A stretch of 64,000 bases of DNA, taken from the NCBI RefSeq assembly GCF_025151385.1, contig NZ_CP102287.1, positions 1,302,001 to 1,366,000 of the forward strand. The letters are read 5' to 3'. The DNA comes from Hoylesella buccalis ATCC 35310 (GTDB lineage Bacteria > Bacteroidota > Bacteroidia > Bacteroidales > Bacteroidaceae). Position 1 is the first letter of the stretch, and each line of letters starts with the position of its first letter. Positions 27,378 through 36,154 of this stretch are shown here, piece by piece. The notes beneath the pieces were generated by a model. The model had not been told where the DNA came from and searched no databases. It saw only the letters and a program-made list of their open reading frames with translations. A program made the translations under genes and the position numbers.

Positions 27378-27401
27378 GGTGTGTCAAAATTTTGACACAC
27401 C
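27378..27401. terminator. Perfect 24-bp palindrome, probable terminator
   Basis: GGTGTGTCAAAA and TTTTGACACACC form a perfect inverted repeat with no spacer, 70 bases after the SH3-protein gene. A weak T-run follows. It could alternatively be a protein-binding site or an insertion-sequence end. Confidence 0.55.
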
Positions 27402-27628
27402 TTCAATTTACTGGTATTAACCCGTTGGTTGTATTAAATTTGAGCGTATTTGACTTGCCCGATAGGCTTACAGAATGAAGTACCTGCCTATAAGAATACA
27501 CCCTATATATTCATGGCAGGTGGAACACGAACTGAAATTATCTGAGATTGTAAATGAGAAGCATCCTGCGGACACCAATATGGAAAAGAAATAGAAAAAT
27601 AACAAAATAAATACCAGATAAAGTATTA
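27402..27628. other. Non-coding spacer with repeat copy
   Basis: This holds the second copy (27423-27470) of the 42-base repeat found at 24803-24844. A short open frame near 27475 (MKYLPIRIHPIYSWQVEHE) may be a gene remnant but is too short to identify. The TTA at 27626-27628 is the left target duplication of the following IS. Confidence 0.5.
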
Positions 27629-28875
27629 TGAGACCTCTGCAAAACCTTACCCCATTCTCTATCATTCTTGTTTTTGAGCACTATTGGCTCACCTGCAGTC
27701 TATATTTTTGATTTTTATGCTGTATATGCTCTATTTCATCTCATATTCTCCCCTTATTTGAGAGAATTAGACACAATTATCCCTGGAGTTCGATATAAAT
27801 TGTAGGCAATAGCCTCCATGATGTGTTGTGCGTGAGTCTTATCTAAACCTACATATCTGGCTATGCCACCATGAAACCATCTGTGAATAGATCCAAAGGT
27901 ACGTTCCACTTTGTACCGTGTCTTGCTGATGGCTACATTAATACGCTGCTCTCTTTCCGTTAGCTTACGCCCCCTTACTCCTTTGTGCATGATACGACTC
28001 TTGAGCTTCATACGTTTAAGTACATCCTTGTTTGCCGTGGAATCATAACCCTTGTCGGCATAAACAGGTGTACCTTGTGGAAGTTTAGCTTTTTCTAATG
28101 GCTTTTCCAAATGTTTGATGTCACTTTCGTTAGCCGGTGTGGTTTCCTCGGCTATCACCAAACCGTTCTCATCTGTAACCGAATGTCGCTTGTAACCGAA
28201 GTGTAGCTTCCCCATCTTCTTTACCCAACGTGCTTCTCCATCAACATTGGGCTTGACGATCTCTTTAACCATTGCCTTTTCTGCCACATCCCTGCCTGAT
28301 TCCTCATTGCGATCCTCAACTACTTCGTATTCCTTACGGCCGCGAGGTCGACGAGGACTATCCGTGATACTTGCATCAACGATGGCACCACGCTTAATCA
28401 AAACACCAGCCAACTCTAACTGGCGATTTATCTCTTGCAGCACATTGTCGTAAAGGTCGGCTTCAACCAAAATGTTACGGAAACGGCATACAGTTGTACT
28501 ATCTGGAGCGCAGTCATCCAATCCTAAACCAACAAAGCGACTGAAGGACAGACGGTCATTTACCTGCTCTTCGACCTCGCCGTCACTCAAGCCATACCAT
28601 GTACGAAGAAGCTCGGTCTTGAACAACACAAGACTGTCATAGCTTGGACGACCAGTGGGACGGTTGCCTTTGGTGTAAGCAATTTCAATAAGTCCACGAA
28701 TGGGATTCCAGTCGATTATCTGATCAATTTGAAAGAAAAAGGTCTGTTTGACCTTACGATGACCAACTATTAGGTCAGCAAAACTCGGAGAAGAAGGACG
28801 TTGTTTCATACTATAAAGGTACAAAAATATGATGAAATGAGCAAATCTTGAACAAAGAGTTTTGCAGAGGTCTCA
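27629..28875 (-). mobile_element. Intact IS5-family insertion sequence (1247 bp)
   Basis: Perfect 17-bp inverted repeats bound the element: TGAGACCTCTGCAAAAC at 27629-27645 and its complement at 28859-28875. A direct TTA flanks each side (27626-27628 and 28876-28878), fitting the TNA duplication of the IS1031 subgroup of IS5. It carries one transposase gene on the minus strand and looks complete, so it is probably a recent arrival. Confidence 0.88.
27754..28809 (-). CDS. IS5-family transposase
   Basis: The transposase (351 residues from the ATG at 28807-28809) has the N-terminal DUF772 region (RPSYDSLVLFKTELLRTWYGLSD), the first catalytic aspartate in GAIVDASIT, the second in VYADKGYDS, and the glutamate in YKVERTFGSIHRWF. 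The DDE triad and the length indicate an active enzyme. An upstream ATG at 28824 would add five residues. Confidence 0.9.
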   Translation of the reverse strand: MKQRPSSPSFADLIVGHRKVKQTFFFQIDQIIDWNPIRGLIEIAYTKGNRPTGRPSYDSLVLFKTELLRTWYGLSDGEVEEQVNDRLSFSRFVGLGLDDCAPDSTTVCRFRNILVEADLYDNVLQEINRQLELAGVLIKRGAIVDASITDSPRRPRGRKEYEVVEDRNEESGRDVAEKAMVKEIVKPNVDGEARWVKKMGKLHFGYKRHSVTDENGLVIAEETTPANESDIKHLEKPLEKAKLPQGTPVYADKGYDSTANKDVLKRMKLKSRIMHKGVRGRKLTEREQRINVAISKTRYKVERTFGSIHRWFHGGIARYVGLDKTHAQHIMEAIAYNLYRTPGIIVSNSLK

Positions 28876-28897
28876 TTATATGTTAAACTTATTATAG

Positions 28898-28905
28898 TAT
28901 CTTTG
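28898..28905 (+). promoter_or_regulatory. Promoter -7 element of the HTH gene
   Basis: TATCTTTG matches the -7 consensus, 19 bases before the ATG at 28924. The position where TTTG would be expected falls at the edge of the IS5-family element (28875), so the insertion may have replaced the original -33 region. Confidence 0.55.
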
Positions 28906-28923
28906 CATCGTAAAACATACATT

Positions 28924-29241
28924 ATGACAAAATTTACCAAAGCCAACTGGATGACCAGAGCACTGCAAGATAAGTTGAAGGTAGTGGGCGAGCAGTTCCG
29001 CCTCGCCCGATTGCGAAGAGACCTGACGATGGATCAGGTGGCACAACGTGCACAATGCACCAGGCTTACCCTTTCACGTTTGGAAAAGGGCGAACCTTCT
29101 GTGTCACTGGGTGTGGTAATGCGTGTGCTCAATGCCCTGCAGCTCGAAGACGATATTCTCTATTTAGCAAAAGACGATGAGCTGGGTCGCATGTTACAGG
29201 ACTTGGGCATTAAGAATAAAAAACGAGCTTCAAAAAGATAA
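28924..29241 (+). CDS. HipB-like XRE-family transcriptional regulator
   Basis: This 105-residue protein has a helix-turn-helix at about residues 26-75 (RLARLRRDLTMDQVAQRAQC, TRLTLSRLEKGEPSVSLG), the pattern of HipB-like antitoxins and other XRE regulators. HipB genes are normally followed by the kinase gene hipA, but none follows here. It is either an orphan, or its partner was displaced by the element starting downstream. The ATG at 28924 was chosen over the one at 28903, which overlaps the -7 element. Confidence 0.75.
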   Translation: MTKFTKANWMTRALQDKLKVVGEQFRLARLRRDLTMDQVAQRAQCTRLTLSRLEKGEPSVSLGVVMRVLNALQLEDDILYLAKDDELGRMLQDLGIKNKKRASKR

Positions 29242-29836
29242 TGGAAAAATAATTTTACGTTAAAAGTATTCGGAGTAACAGTGTATCAAGAAATAAACAA
29301 AGGAAAATAAAAAATCCCTAAGGTGTCGTAACTTAGGAATTTAAGCAATTACATGATGCGGAAAGAGGGGAAAATGACCATTTCGCTGCAACTCCTTGTA
29401 TCATAGTCTTTTATTTTTTTATCCTTTTTAATTGTAGCCATATTGTAGCCACAACAGAGTATTTTGAGAGTACTCGCAGATACTGCTACCCGAAATGCGC
29501 ACTTGCATTTCTTGGGTTCAAAAGTACAAAAAAGTAGAACATCCTCCAAATTATTGTGGGAAAATGTTTTAGAAATCTTTTGGCTACAATTTTCAGTGCA
29601 TGGTGCAAGTCTATATATATAGATAGACCTTGCACCATGCACTGACAGTCCCAAAGATGTGATTGATTGATATGGCAGGCTAAAGATTTTCGCCTACGTA
29701 TTGGGCAACAAATAACGCATAATGTTAAAAATGCAAAATGGCAATATAATGCCAATATTGGCAATTTAATATTCTTTCTAAAGCCCTATTTGTTAAGAAC
29801 TTTGCAGCATTATTTCTAACAAAAAGACGGATACAT
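29242..29836. other. Non-coding region, probable left end of the integrated element
   Basis: No gene is seen. A hairpin after the HTH gene (CCTAAG at 29317-29322 and CTTAGG at 29332-29337) may be its terminator. TTGTAGCCA occurs twice near 29430-29455 and its complement once near 29580. The stretch GCGCACTTGCATTTC ends in TTGGGTTCAAAAG near 29520. The large hairpin at 29594-29644 is listed separately. The change from chromosomal to ICE-type genes happens here, so an attachment site is likely, though none can be proved from one end. Confidence 0.45.
29594..29644. repeat. Large inverted repeat with 16-bp arms
   Basis: CAGTGCATGGTGCAAG at 29594-29609 pairs perfectly with CTTGCACCATGCACTG at 29629-29644. 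The AT-rich 19-base loop (TCTATATATATAGATAGAC) is itself partly self-complementary. It could be an integrase or regulator site, or a strong terminator. Confidence 0.7.
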
Positions 29837-30253
29837 ATGAAGACAAAGAAACAAAACTCTGGAAGTAACGCAAAATTCTACGTTGTACTTCCGACGCTTG
29901 AAATCATGCTCTCCGCCAGCAAAAACTGCAAGCTAAGGGCAGGCTATGCCGATATGGAATATTCCAACTTTATGAAACACTGCAAGATGCAGACCGACCT
30001 TCGTATCAACACTTATGCAAGATGTGCCGCAGCCTTCGATATGGATGTGCTGCTGATACATCTCCCAAAGGGAATGATTGATTCCATGATTGCAACCACA
30101 CCCCATAAAAGCCTTCGCTTCTCCACAATGGAGCAGGAAGATCTCATCGTTATTCTCAATCGGCTGTGCAAGCTAGACAGTAGAAGATTTAAGCAGCATC
30201 TTATGCAGTTATTGCACCAATTGGGGAAGGACTCTGAATTTCCAGACGGATGA
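29837..30253 (+). CDS. Hypothetical protein at the start of the element
   Basis: The product is 138 residues long. The segment from about 20 to 75 has the spacing of a helix-turn-helix protein (KLRAGYADMEYSNFM, INTYARCAAAFDMDVLLI), but the match to XRE regulators is weak. It is followed by three more genes in the same direction, two of which also look DNA-binding. It may be a regulator of the element. Confidence 0.45.
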   Translation: MKTKKQNSGSNAKFYVVLPTLEIMLSASKNCKLRAGYADMEYSNFMKHCKMQTDLRINTYARCAAAFDMDVLLIHLPKGMIDSMIATTPHKSLRFSTMEQEDLIVILNRLCKLDSRRFKQHLMQLLHQLGKDSEFPDG

Positions 30254-30304
30254 TAATCCACGGAGAGCAACAATTCAATCCTAAACTGAAAAGAGAAGTA
30301 GCAT

Positions 30305-30703
30305 ATGACAGAAGAAGATAATTTACAAAAGACGGTAATTGCAGAGTTACGCTCACTAAGGAACGACATGGAGCGAATAGCCAGCTTTATCGTGGAAATG
30401 AGACGCGATTATTCCGTTTTGGAGGATAAGATGGAACTCAGTTCCTCCGACGTCATCAGACTCTTGGGCATTTCGCGGGCATCCCTTGCCCGATGGAGGG
30501 ACACCAACGCAATCCCGTTCAGGTATATATCATGCAACCACGTTGCTTATCCGTTCAAGGGACTTTACGTCGCCGTCAAGAGCGGACGTGCCTCCTTCAA
30601 GGGTTTCAGACGGGTGGAAGCCCTGCAACGACTCAACGCCTACAAGGATGGTGTCCTTAAAGGATATATGGGAAATGGTCAAACTTTATTTGAGGAACTA
30701 TGA
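30305..30703 (+). CDS. Helix-turn-helix DNA-binding protein, MerR/excisionase-like
   Basis: The 132-residue protein has an N-terminal coiled region and then a winged-helix segment, SSSDVIRLLGISRASLARW, followed by a second half rich in basic residues. This type is common beside integrase and replication genes of Bacteroidetes mobile elements, where members control excision or replication. Its stop overlaps the start of the next gene by four bases, indicating coupled translation. Confidence 0.6.
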   Translation: MTEEDNLQKTVIAELRSLRNDMERIASFIVEMRRDYSVLEDKMELSSSDVIRLLGISRASLARWRDTNAIPFRYISCNHVAYPFKGLYVAVKSGRASFKGFRRVEALQRLNAYKDGVLKGYMGNGQTLFEEL

Positions 30704-32763
30704 ACATCAAAGAAGAAATACTAAGCCGAACCAACAAAGGACTGGATGTGTTCTGCTTCTATATGCCCATCGACTTTGTGCCAAAGCGCAATTTTCGAAA
30801 TCCTTTGTATGACGACAAGCGTGCATCGTGCAATATCTATCTCGACAACAAGTCCGGCTGCTACCGAATGAAGGACTTTGGCAACGATGCCTACTCCGGC
30901 GACTGCTTTTGGTTTGCAGCCACAATGCTCGGACTGGACGTGAGGAAAGACTTTGTTAAGGTGCTTGAAACCATAAATCGGGACTTGCAGCTGAATATTT
31001 GCATTGAAAGGAAAGAACATAGTAATCCCCACACAATGATGATGAAGCCTTGTAAACCAACCTTAGTACAACCACCTAACCAGCTCAAGAAGATGGAAGG
31101 TAAAAAGTGGTACAAGCTAATTGAGCAATCTTTCAATGTCAAAGAACTAGACTATTGGGAGCAATATGGTATTGATACTAAGACTCTGCAACGTTTTTAT
31201 GTAAAGTCGCTTGCTCGCTATGAATCTGTCTCCAATCAGGGTAAGCCGTTTACACTTGGTTCAACACATGAAGATCCGATGTTTGCATACAGTATGGGGA
31301 AGTTTGTAAAAGTCTATCGCCCTAAGAGTAAGCTGCGCTTTCTTTATGGGGGTGAGAAAGTGAACGACTATGTTTTTGGCTTCCAGCAGCTGCCCAGCAA
31401 AGGGGATGTTGTTTTCATCACAGGTGGGGAGAAAGACGTGCTTTCACTTTCGGCTCATGGTTTCAATGCCATCTGTTTCAACAGTGAGACGGCACAGATT
31501 CCAGAGAATATCATCGAAGGGTTACAGCTCCGCTTTCGCCACATTATTATATTGTACGACTCTGATGAGACAGGCATAAGAGAAGCTAAACGGCAGACAG
31601 ATGCACTTGCTCAATACAAGGTATTGAGTCTAACCTTACCATTGCAAGGGGGTAAGTCGGAGAAGGATATATCGGACTTCTTTGCCTTGGGCAATGAAGC
31701 AAAGGACTTGAAAGTGCTTCTTAATGATATGTTCACCAATATGTATGCACAGACGATGATGATGCTGCGCTCTTGTGAAATTGACTATGATAACCCTCCT
31801 GATGCCTCGAAGTCTGTGGTGGCTGTCAATGGAGTTCCGCTCGGTACGCAGGACAATCTGTTTTGTATCACAGGTGGAGAAGGAACAGGCAAAAGCAACT
31901 ACATTGCCGCCATCCTTGCCGGCACTCTTGGGAGAGAACGATTAAAGGCAGAGCAAACCTTGGGATTGGAGGTAACCGCCAACCTCAAAGGTTTGGCAGT
32001 TCTTCACTATGATACGGAACAGTCCGAGGCACAACTCTATAAGAACTTGGAGAAGACGCTTCGCAGGGCTGGTATCAAGTCCGTGCCTGAGTTTTATCAT
32101 TCTCTCTATCTGGCATCGCTATCACGCAAGGACAGACTGAAGATTATTCGTGAAAGTATGGACTTGTTCCATCACAAGCACGGGGGAATACACCTTGTGG
32201 TCATTGACGGTATAGCAGACCTGATACGCTCCGCCAACGACGAAACGGAGAGTATAGCCATTGTGGATGAACTCTACCGCTTAGCAGGCATTTACAATAC
32301 TTGTATCATTTGTGTACTCCATTTTGTACCTAATGGCATTAAACTAAGGGGACATATAGGCTCGGAGCTGCAACGTAAGGCTGCGGGCATTCTCTCCATC
32401 GAGAAAGATGACAATCCCGAATACTCGGTCGTCAAGGCTTTGAAAGTGCGTGATGGAAGCCCGCTAGATGTGCCGATAATGCTCTTTGGATGGGACAAGG
32501 AAGCCGATATGCACGTTTATCGTGGAGAAAAGTCGAAAGAGGATAAGGAAAAACGCAAGACCGATGAACTGTTGGCTGTCGTAAAGTCTGCATTCCGTGC
32601 CAAACTAAAGCTATCATATCAAGAGTTGTGCGATGTGTTGATGCGTGAAATGGAAATCAAGGATCGAACGGCAAAGAAGTACATTGCCTATATGAAGGAG
32701 CAGCGTATCTTGTCGCAAGACACAAGTGGTAACTATCAAAAAGGAGAATTATGCCATACATAG
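30700..32763 (+). CDS. Primase/helicase-like protein with Toprim and RecA-type ATPase domains
   Basis: This is a 687-residue protein. The N-terminal part (1-110) resembles the non-catalytic head of phage primases. A Toprim-like domain follows ([13 protein letters not shown] near 242, [13 protein letters not shown] near 287). The C-terminal half is a RecA/DnaB-type ATPase with Walker [10 protein letters not shown] near 391 and Walker [11 protein letters not shown] near 503. It resembles bifunctional primase-helicases of phages and ICEs and probably supports replication of the element. The last residues look like a small winged-helix tail. The final 13 bases overlap the next HTH gene. Confidence 0.75.
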   Translation: MNIKEEILSRTNKGLDVFCFYMPIDFVPKRNFRNPLYDDKRASCNIYLDNKSGCYRMKDFGNDAYSGDCFWFAATMLGLDVRKDFVKVLETINRDLQLNICIERKEHSNPHTMMMKPCKPTLVQPPNQLKKMEGKKWYKLIEQSFNVKELDYWEQYGIDTKTLQRFYVKSLARYESVSNQGKPFTLGSTHEDPMFAYSMGKFVKVYRPKSKLRFLYGGEKVNDYVFGFQQLPSKGDVVFITGGEKDVLSLSAHGFNAICFNSETAQIPENIIEGLQLRFRHIIILYDSDETGIREAKRQTDALAQYKVLSLTLPLQGGKSEKDISDFFALGNEAKDLKVLLNDMFTNMYAQTMMMLRSCEIDYDNPPDASKSVVAVNGVPLGTQDNLFCITGGEGTGKSNYIAAILAGTLGRERLKAEQTLGLEVTANLKGLAVLHYDTEQSEAQLYKNLEKTLRRAGIKSVPEFYHSLYLASLSRKDRLKIIRESMDLFHHKHGGIHLVVIDGIADLIRSANDETESIAIVDELYRLAGIYNTCIICVLHFVPNGIKLRGHIGSELQRKAAGILSIEKDDNPEYSVVKALKVRDGSPLDVPIMLFGWDKEADMHVYRGEKSKEDKEKRKTDELLAVVKSAFRAKLKLSYQELCDVLMREMEIKDRTAKKYIAYMKEQRILSQDTSGNYQKGELCHT

Positions 32764-33059
32764 AACATACTTCAGAAAAGGATTGGTGCAAGCGATTGTT
32801 TGACAGATTGAAAACTGTCGAGAATAAACTCGATCAACTGCTTGTACTGAAAGAGCAGTCTGTTGATACAACTACCCATCCGCCTCTTAAACCAGAGTAT
32901 CTTGACATCATCGACGTATCGAAAATTCTCAAAGTGGAGCAAAAAACCATCTACAACTGGGTTTGGGCCCATAAGATACCATACCTAAAAGCTAACGGAA
33001 GACTTCTTTTTCTTCGTGAAGAGATAGACGAAATGCTACGCAAGCGTGATGAATGGTAA
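32751..33059 (+). CDS. Helix-turn-helix excisionase-family protein
   Basis: The 102-residue protein has an N-terminal coiled coil and a C-terminal HTH_17-type winged helix ([19 protein letters not shown] then [10 protein letters not shown]). Members act as excisionases or regulators in Bacteroidetes elements. It overlaps the end of the primase/helicase gene by 13 bases. Confidence 0.65.
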   Translation: MPYIEHTSEKDWCKRLFDRLKTVENKLDQLLVLKEQSVDTTTHPPLKPEYLDIIDVSKILKVEQKTIYNWVWAHKIPYLKANGRLLFLREEIDEMLRKRDEW

Positions 33060-33083
33060 TCATCTTTCACGATATGAATATGT

Positions 33084-33132
33084 ATTTTGTTATGTAAATG
33101 CTTGCGTTTACATAACAAAATGTGTATCTTTG
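33084..33132 (+). promoter_or_regulatory. Promoter with overlapping operator palindrome of the AbiE-like operon
   Basis: TTG at 33102-33104, 20 bases, then TATCTTTG at 33125-33132 form a promoter. A perfect 15-bp inverted repeat (ATTTTGTTATGTAAA at 33084-33098 and its complement at 33107-33121, 8-base gap) covers the -33 region and the spacer. A bound dimer would block the promoter. AbiEi antitoxins are known to repress their own operons through inverted repeats, so this is the likely autoregulatory operator. Confidence 0.75.
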
Positions 33133-33149
33133 CACAAAGATTGAATTGT

Positions 33150-33857
33150 ATGACAAGCAAGGGTATTAAGAAGAAAATATCAGAATTCGAAATGGGAAAA
33201 GTCTTTAAGTTAGAAGACTTAGGGCTTTTGCACACCGAGCATCAAGCAGCAGTGATGACTTTACGAAGACTTGTGGAAAAAGGAGAAATAGAGCGGCTCA
33301 GTCCGGGTCTCTACTATAAACCTAAAATAACACCTTTCGGAGAAGTCGGACCTACTATGGAAGAAAGATTTCGGGATTTATTATACAAAGATAACCGCCC
33401 TGTAGGTTATCTGACAGGATTCTACGCTTTCAACTTATTGGGACTTACCACACAGCAATCTACCACCCTCGAAATTGGGACAAACTTCCCTCGTCGAAAT
33501 AGAAAACGAGGTATGTATGCAGTTCGGTTTGTAATACAAAAGAATGAGATAAACAAGGAGGTTATTGATATGCTACGCCTGTTGGATTGCCTTAAATGGA
33601 TAAAAAAGATACCCGATACGACTGTTGACCAATCCTATTCTCGTTTGAAGAATTTAATAAATGCCTATTCTAAAAAAGAACAGGAGCGGATAGTGGAACT
33701 TTCGATGAAATACTCTCCTTTAACTCGTGCCCTGCTGGGTTCGATGCTTTCTGACAAATCATTGACAGATAAATTATATCAATCGCTTAGTCCGCTAACG
33801 CAATTTAGGATTGGACTTTCACCATCACTCGCAAAAAAACAATGGAACATACAATAG
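33150..33857 (+). CDS. AbiEi/DUF6088-type antitoxin
   Basis: The 235-residue product begins MTSKGIKKKISEFEMGKVF. It has an N-terminal winged helix (about 10-55, with HQAAVMTLRRLVEKGEIERL) followed by the GLYYKPK and GYLTGFYAFNLLGLTTQ patterns of AbiEi/DUF6088 antitoxins. The start at 33150 follows the promoter by 17 bases, whereas the longer open frame from 33087 would begin inside the operator. It overlaps the toxin gene by 16 bases. It should repress the operon and neutralise the toxin. Confidence 0.8.
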   Translation: MTSKGIKKKISEFEMGKVFKLEDLGLLHTEHQAAVMTLRRLVEKGEIERLSPGLYYKPKITPFGEVGPTMEERFRDLLYKDNRPVGYLTGFYAFNLLGLTTQQSTTLEIGTNFPRRNRKRGMYAVRFVIQKNEINKEVIDMLRLLDCLKWIKKIPDTTVDQSYSRLKNLINAYSKKEQERIVELSMKYSPLTRALLGSMLSDKSLTDKLYQSLSPLTQFRIGLSPSLAKKQWNIQ

Positions 33858-34846
33858 CCAAACAACTGCATTTGGAAAAAGAAAATTTCAGAGACCTGCT
33901 TCATGCCGCTTCTGAGGAGCTCACCATCCCTATCCAACTGGTAGAGAAGGATTACTACATATCGTCCATACTTCGTGCTCTTTCTGAAAGTAGTTATACC
34001 GAACAGATAGTATTCAAAGGTGGTACGTCCTTGTCTAAGGCTTATCAACTGATAAACAGATTTTCCGAAGATGTAGATTTTGCCGTCATAAGCGAACACA
34101 TGAGTGGTAATCAAGTAAAAATGCTACTTTCGCACCTCATGAAAGAAGTTACAGCTAATTTGAAAGAGGATTTAGATTTCAGCGATATTTCCAAAGGATC
34201 AAAATATAGAAAACAAGCTTTTCTCTATAATACTCAAGTAGGATTGGATGAATTATCCAACCCTGTACCAGCAAGAATTATAGTGGAAATCAGTGCATTT
34301 GCCAATCCATTTCCCCATGAAATACGAATAATTGAGCCATTTGTAACTACATTTCTAAGAAAGAAGGGAATGAGTTCCTTTATAGAACTGTATAATCTTA
34401 CACCCTTTGAGTTAAATGTGTTGTCACTCAGACAAACTTTATGTGAGAAAGTCGTATCGCTTATTCGTTTTTCAATGAGCGACACTCCATTGGCATCATT
34501 GACATCCAAAGTACGTCACTTCTATGATTTGGATGCACTCCTAAGCATAGAACAATTACAAAACTATATTTCCAGCGATGCGTTTGTGCCAGATTTGACA
34601 ACACTGATAAAACACGATCAGCAAGCCTTTGATGAGCCAAGAGGCTGGAAACTTTTGGATAACCTAAATCAATCTCCCTTGATAAAAGACTTTGAAAATA
34701 TATGGAGTTCTCTGACACCGAAATATATTGAGAATTTATCTAAAATCGCATACCGTAAGATACCATCACCAGACAATATAAAATCCTCTTTCACCAAGAT
34801 TCTCCACTCGATAGAAAATATTGATTTAGGACGGCAAGAGAATTAA
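33842..34846 (+). CDS. AbiEii-type nucleotidyltransferase toxin
   Basis: The 334-residue protein has the motif VFKGGTSLSKAY, followed 13 residues later by FSEDVDFAV, the catalytic pattern of AbiEii/DUF1814 nucleotidyltransferases. In characterised AbiE systems this toxin blocks growth by modifying tRNA or similar targets, and the pair gives abortive phage infection or stabilises a mobile element. Together with the preceding gene it forms a complete type IV toxin-antitoxin pair inside the ICE. A terminator follows. Confidence 0.85.
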   Translation: MEHTIAKQLHLEKENFRDLLHAASEELTIPIQLVEKDYYISSILRALSESSYTEQIVFKGGTSLSKAYQLINRFSEDVDFAVISEHMSGNQVKMLLSHLMKEVTANLKEDLDFSDISKGSKYRKQAFLYNTQVGLDELSNPVPARIIVEISAFANPFPHEIRIIEPFVTTFLRKKGMSSFIELYNLTPFELNVLSLRQTLCEKVVSLIRFSMSDTPLASLTSKVRHFYDLDALLSIEQLQNYISSDAFVPDLTTLIKHDQQAFDEPRGWKLLDNLNQSPLIKDFENIWSSLTPKYIENLSKIAYRKIPSPDNIKSSFTKILHSIENIDLGRQEN

Positions 34847-34901
34847 ACATTTAGGAAAGAACGAATATTCATAAAGAAAATCTCTTTTGTTTTACAGAAA
34901 G

Positions 34902-34933
34902 ACCCCAAAAGTTAGAAACAAAACTTTTGGGGT
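34902..34933. terminator. Bidirectional terminator between the AbiE pair and the helicase gene
   Basis: ACCCCAAAAGTT and AACTTTTGGGGT form a perfect 12-bp stem with an 8-base loop, between genes that converge on it. Confidence 0.8.
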
Positions 34934-34956
34934 ACATTATTTCGGAATTAGATGTT

Positions 34957-36036
34957 TTAATGCCGCCATTTCGGACGAAAACTCTGTGAGCGATTATCTG
35001 CTTCTTGTGTCTGTTCATTGCCTATTTTTATTGATATAGAAGTCTCATTTTCGGACAGACTATTTCCCTGTTCTTCTTTATCTTCTTTGTCCGCTGAAAG
35101 CGTTAATGCAATCTTCCTATCCAACTCTGCCACCTGCCCTTTGAGCGAGCGAAGTTCGTCCTCTTTCTTCCACGTCCCATTAGCAATAGCAGTATAGATT
35201 TCCTTATTGGCTGCAACCTTTTCTTTCTCCTTCTCATGCGATTCTATCACCTTGGGGATACGCCCCAGCGCACCCAAGAAGTTCTCACACGCAAGTTTCG
35301 GGTCGGTAGCCAACTTACCATTATTATAGGTATAGTAGATACTCTCCTGCCCTTTGACAAAGAAACGATTCATGGAGCAGTCAAACAAATCCTTTGAGGT
35401 ACTTTCCGTTTTCACCATGATGGAAAAGCCATAAATCTCTCCGATTTTGTTGTACTCGCCCTTGGTGCGTGCCTTGTCGTTAATTTCTTGCAGGCGTGCG
35501 GCAATGACCTTGATGTCCGTACTGTCCTCCACACCTTTAATGACAAGTTTATTGATAGGATTACCTTCTTTGTCACGCTCCACACGCTTCTCAAAGCACG
35601 CCAAGTCTGCCTTGGCTTCCTTGATCTTGTCTGAATGGAAAGACACGGAGCTGTCAATCTCTGCCAACTTTCCCGTTGCGGCATCACGTTCACGGAGGAA
35701 GTTCTTACGCTCGGATTCCAGCGTGGCAATCTTCTTGTCGAGTTTGGCTTTCTCTAACAAGTCCGTATTACCAGATAGCACGGCAACATACTCTGAAAAG
35801 TTCATACCGCTATCCTCGTCCATCGAACCCTCGTCAATGGTACGACTACCGAGCGTATTGGTCTTCAACTGATTGATAAACAATTGCTTGTTATGTAGTA
35901 GGTTGAACTTGTAACTGTCCAACGACCGCTCCACGGCATAGATAATCACATCAACTTTATTGTCCGCAAATTCTTTGGCAACCATATTGCCTTTACGGAT
36001 TGCCCGACCATTGCGCTGTTCTAAATCTGAGGGTCG
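34957..36036 (-). CDS. Methylase/helicase gene, second exon (C-terminal part)
   Basis: This is the 3' part of the giant helicase gene, 359 codons, resuming exactly at CGA (Arg) after the intron. It begins RPSDLEQRNGRAIRKGNM, which completes helicase motif VI after DTPW at the end of exon 1. A long coiled-coil tail follows (about 120-210 of the exon). After splicing, both exons together encode about 2068 residues. The open frame runs on upstream to 36282 only because the intron end is also open; those codons are not part of the protein. Confidence 0.85.
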   Translation of the reverse strand, partial: RPSDLEQRNGRAIRKGNMVAKEFADNKVDVIIYAVERSLDSYKFNLLHNKQLFINQLKTNTLGSRTIDEGSMDEDSGMNFSEYVAVLSGNTDLLEKAKLDKKIATLESERKNFLRERDAATGKLAEIDSSVSFHSDKIKEAKADLACFEKRVERDKEGNPINKLVIKGVEDSTDIKVIAARLQEINDKARTKGEYNKIGEIYGFSIMVKTESTSKDLFDCSMNRFFVKGQESIYYTYNNGKLATDPKLACENFLGALGRIPKVIESHEKEKEKVAANKEIYTAIANGTWKKEDELRSLKGQVAELDRKIALTLSADKEDKEEQGNSLSENETSISIKIGNEQTQEADNRSQSFRPKWRH

Positions 36037-36077
36037 ATCGGGTAGGTCAAGGGCATTGCTGCCCTCTTCCCCCCTAA

Positions 36078-36111
36078 GAACCGTACATGAGAGTTTCCCC
36101 TCATACGGCTC
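36078..36111 (-). ncRNA. Group II intron domain V
   Basis: The 34-base element begins GAGCCGTATGAGG and closes with ACGGTTC, pairing into the standard domain V hairpin with a GAAA-type tetraloop. This is the catalytic heart of the ribozyme. Confidence 0.88.
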
Positions 36112-36154
36112 AAGCTTTTCTAAGCCTCTGTTTGTATGCAGAGACCGGCTCAAA

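Noticed and set aside
29349..29654. Minus-strand 101-codon frame as an integrase fragment
   Set aside because: It contains MATIKK, which recalls the start of some Bacteroidetes integrases, but the frame ends shortly after and no catalytic motif is present.
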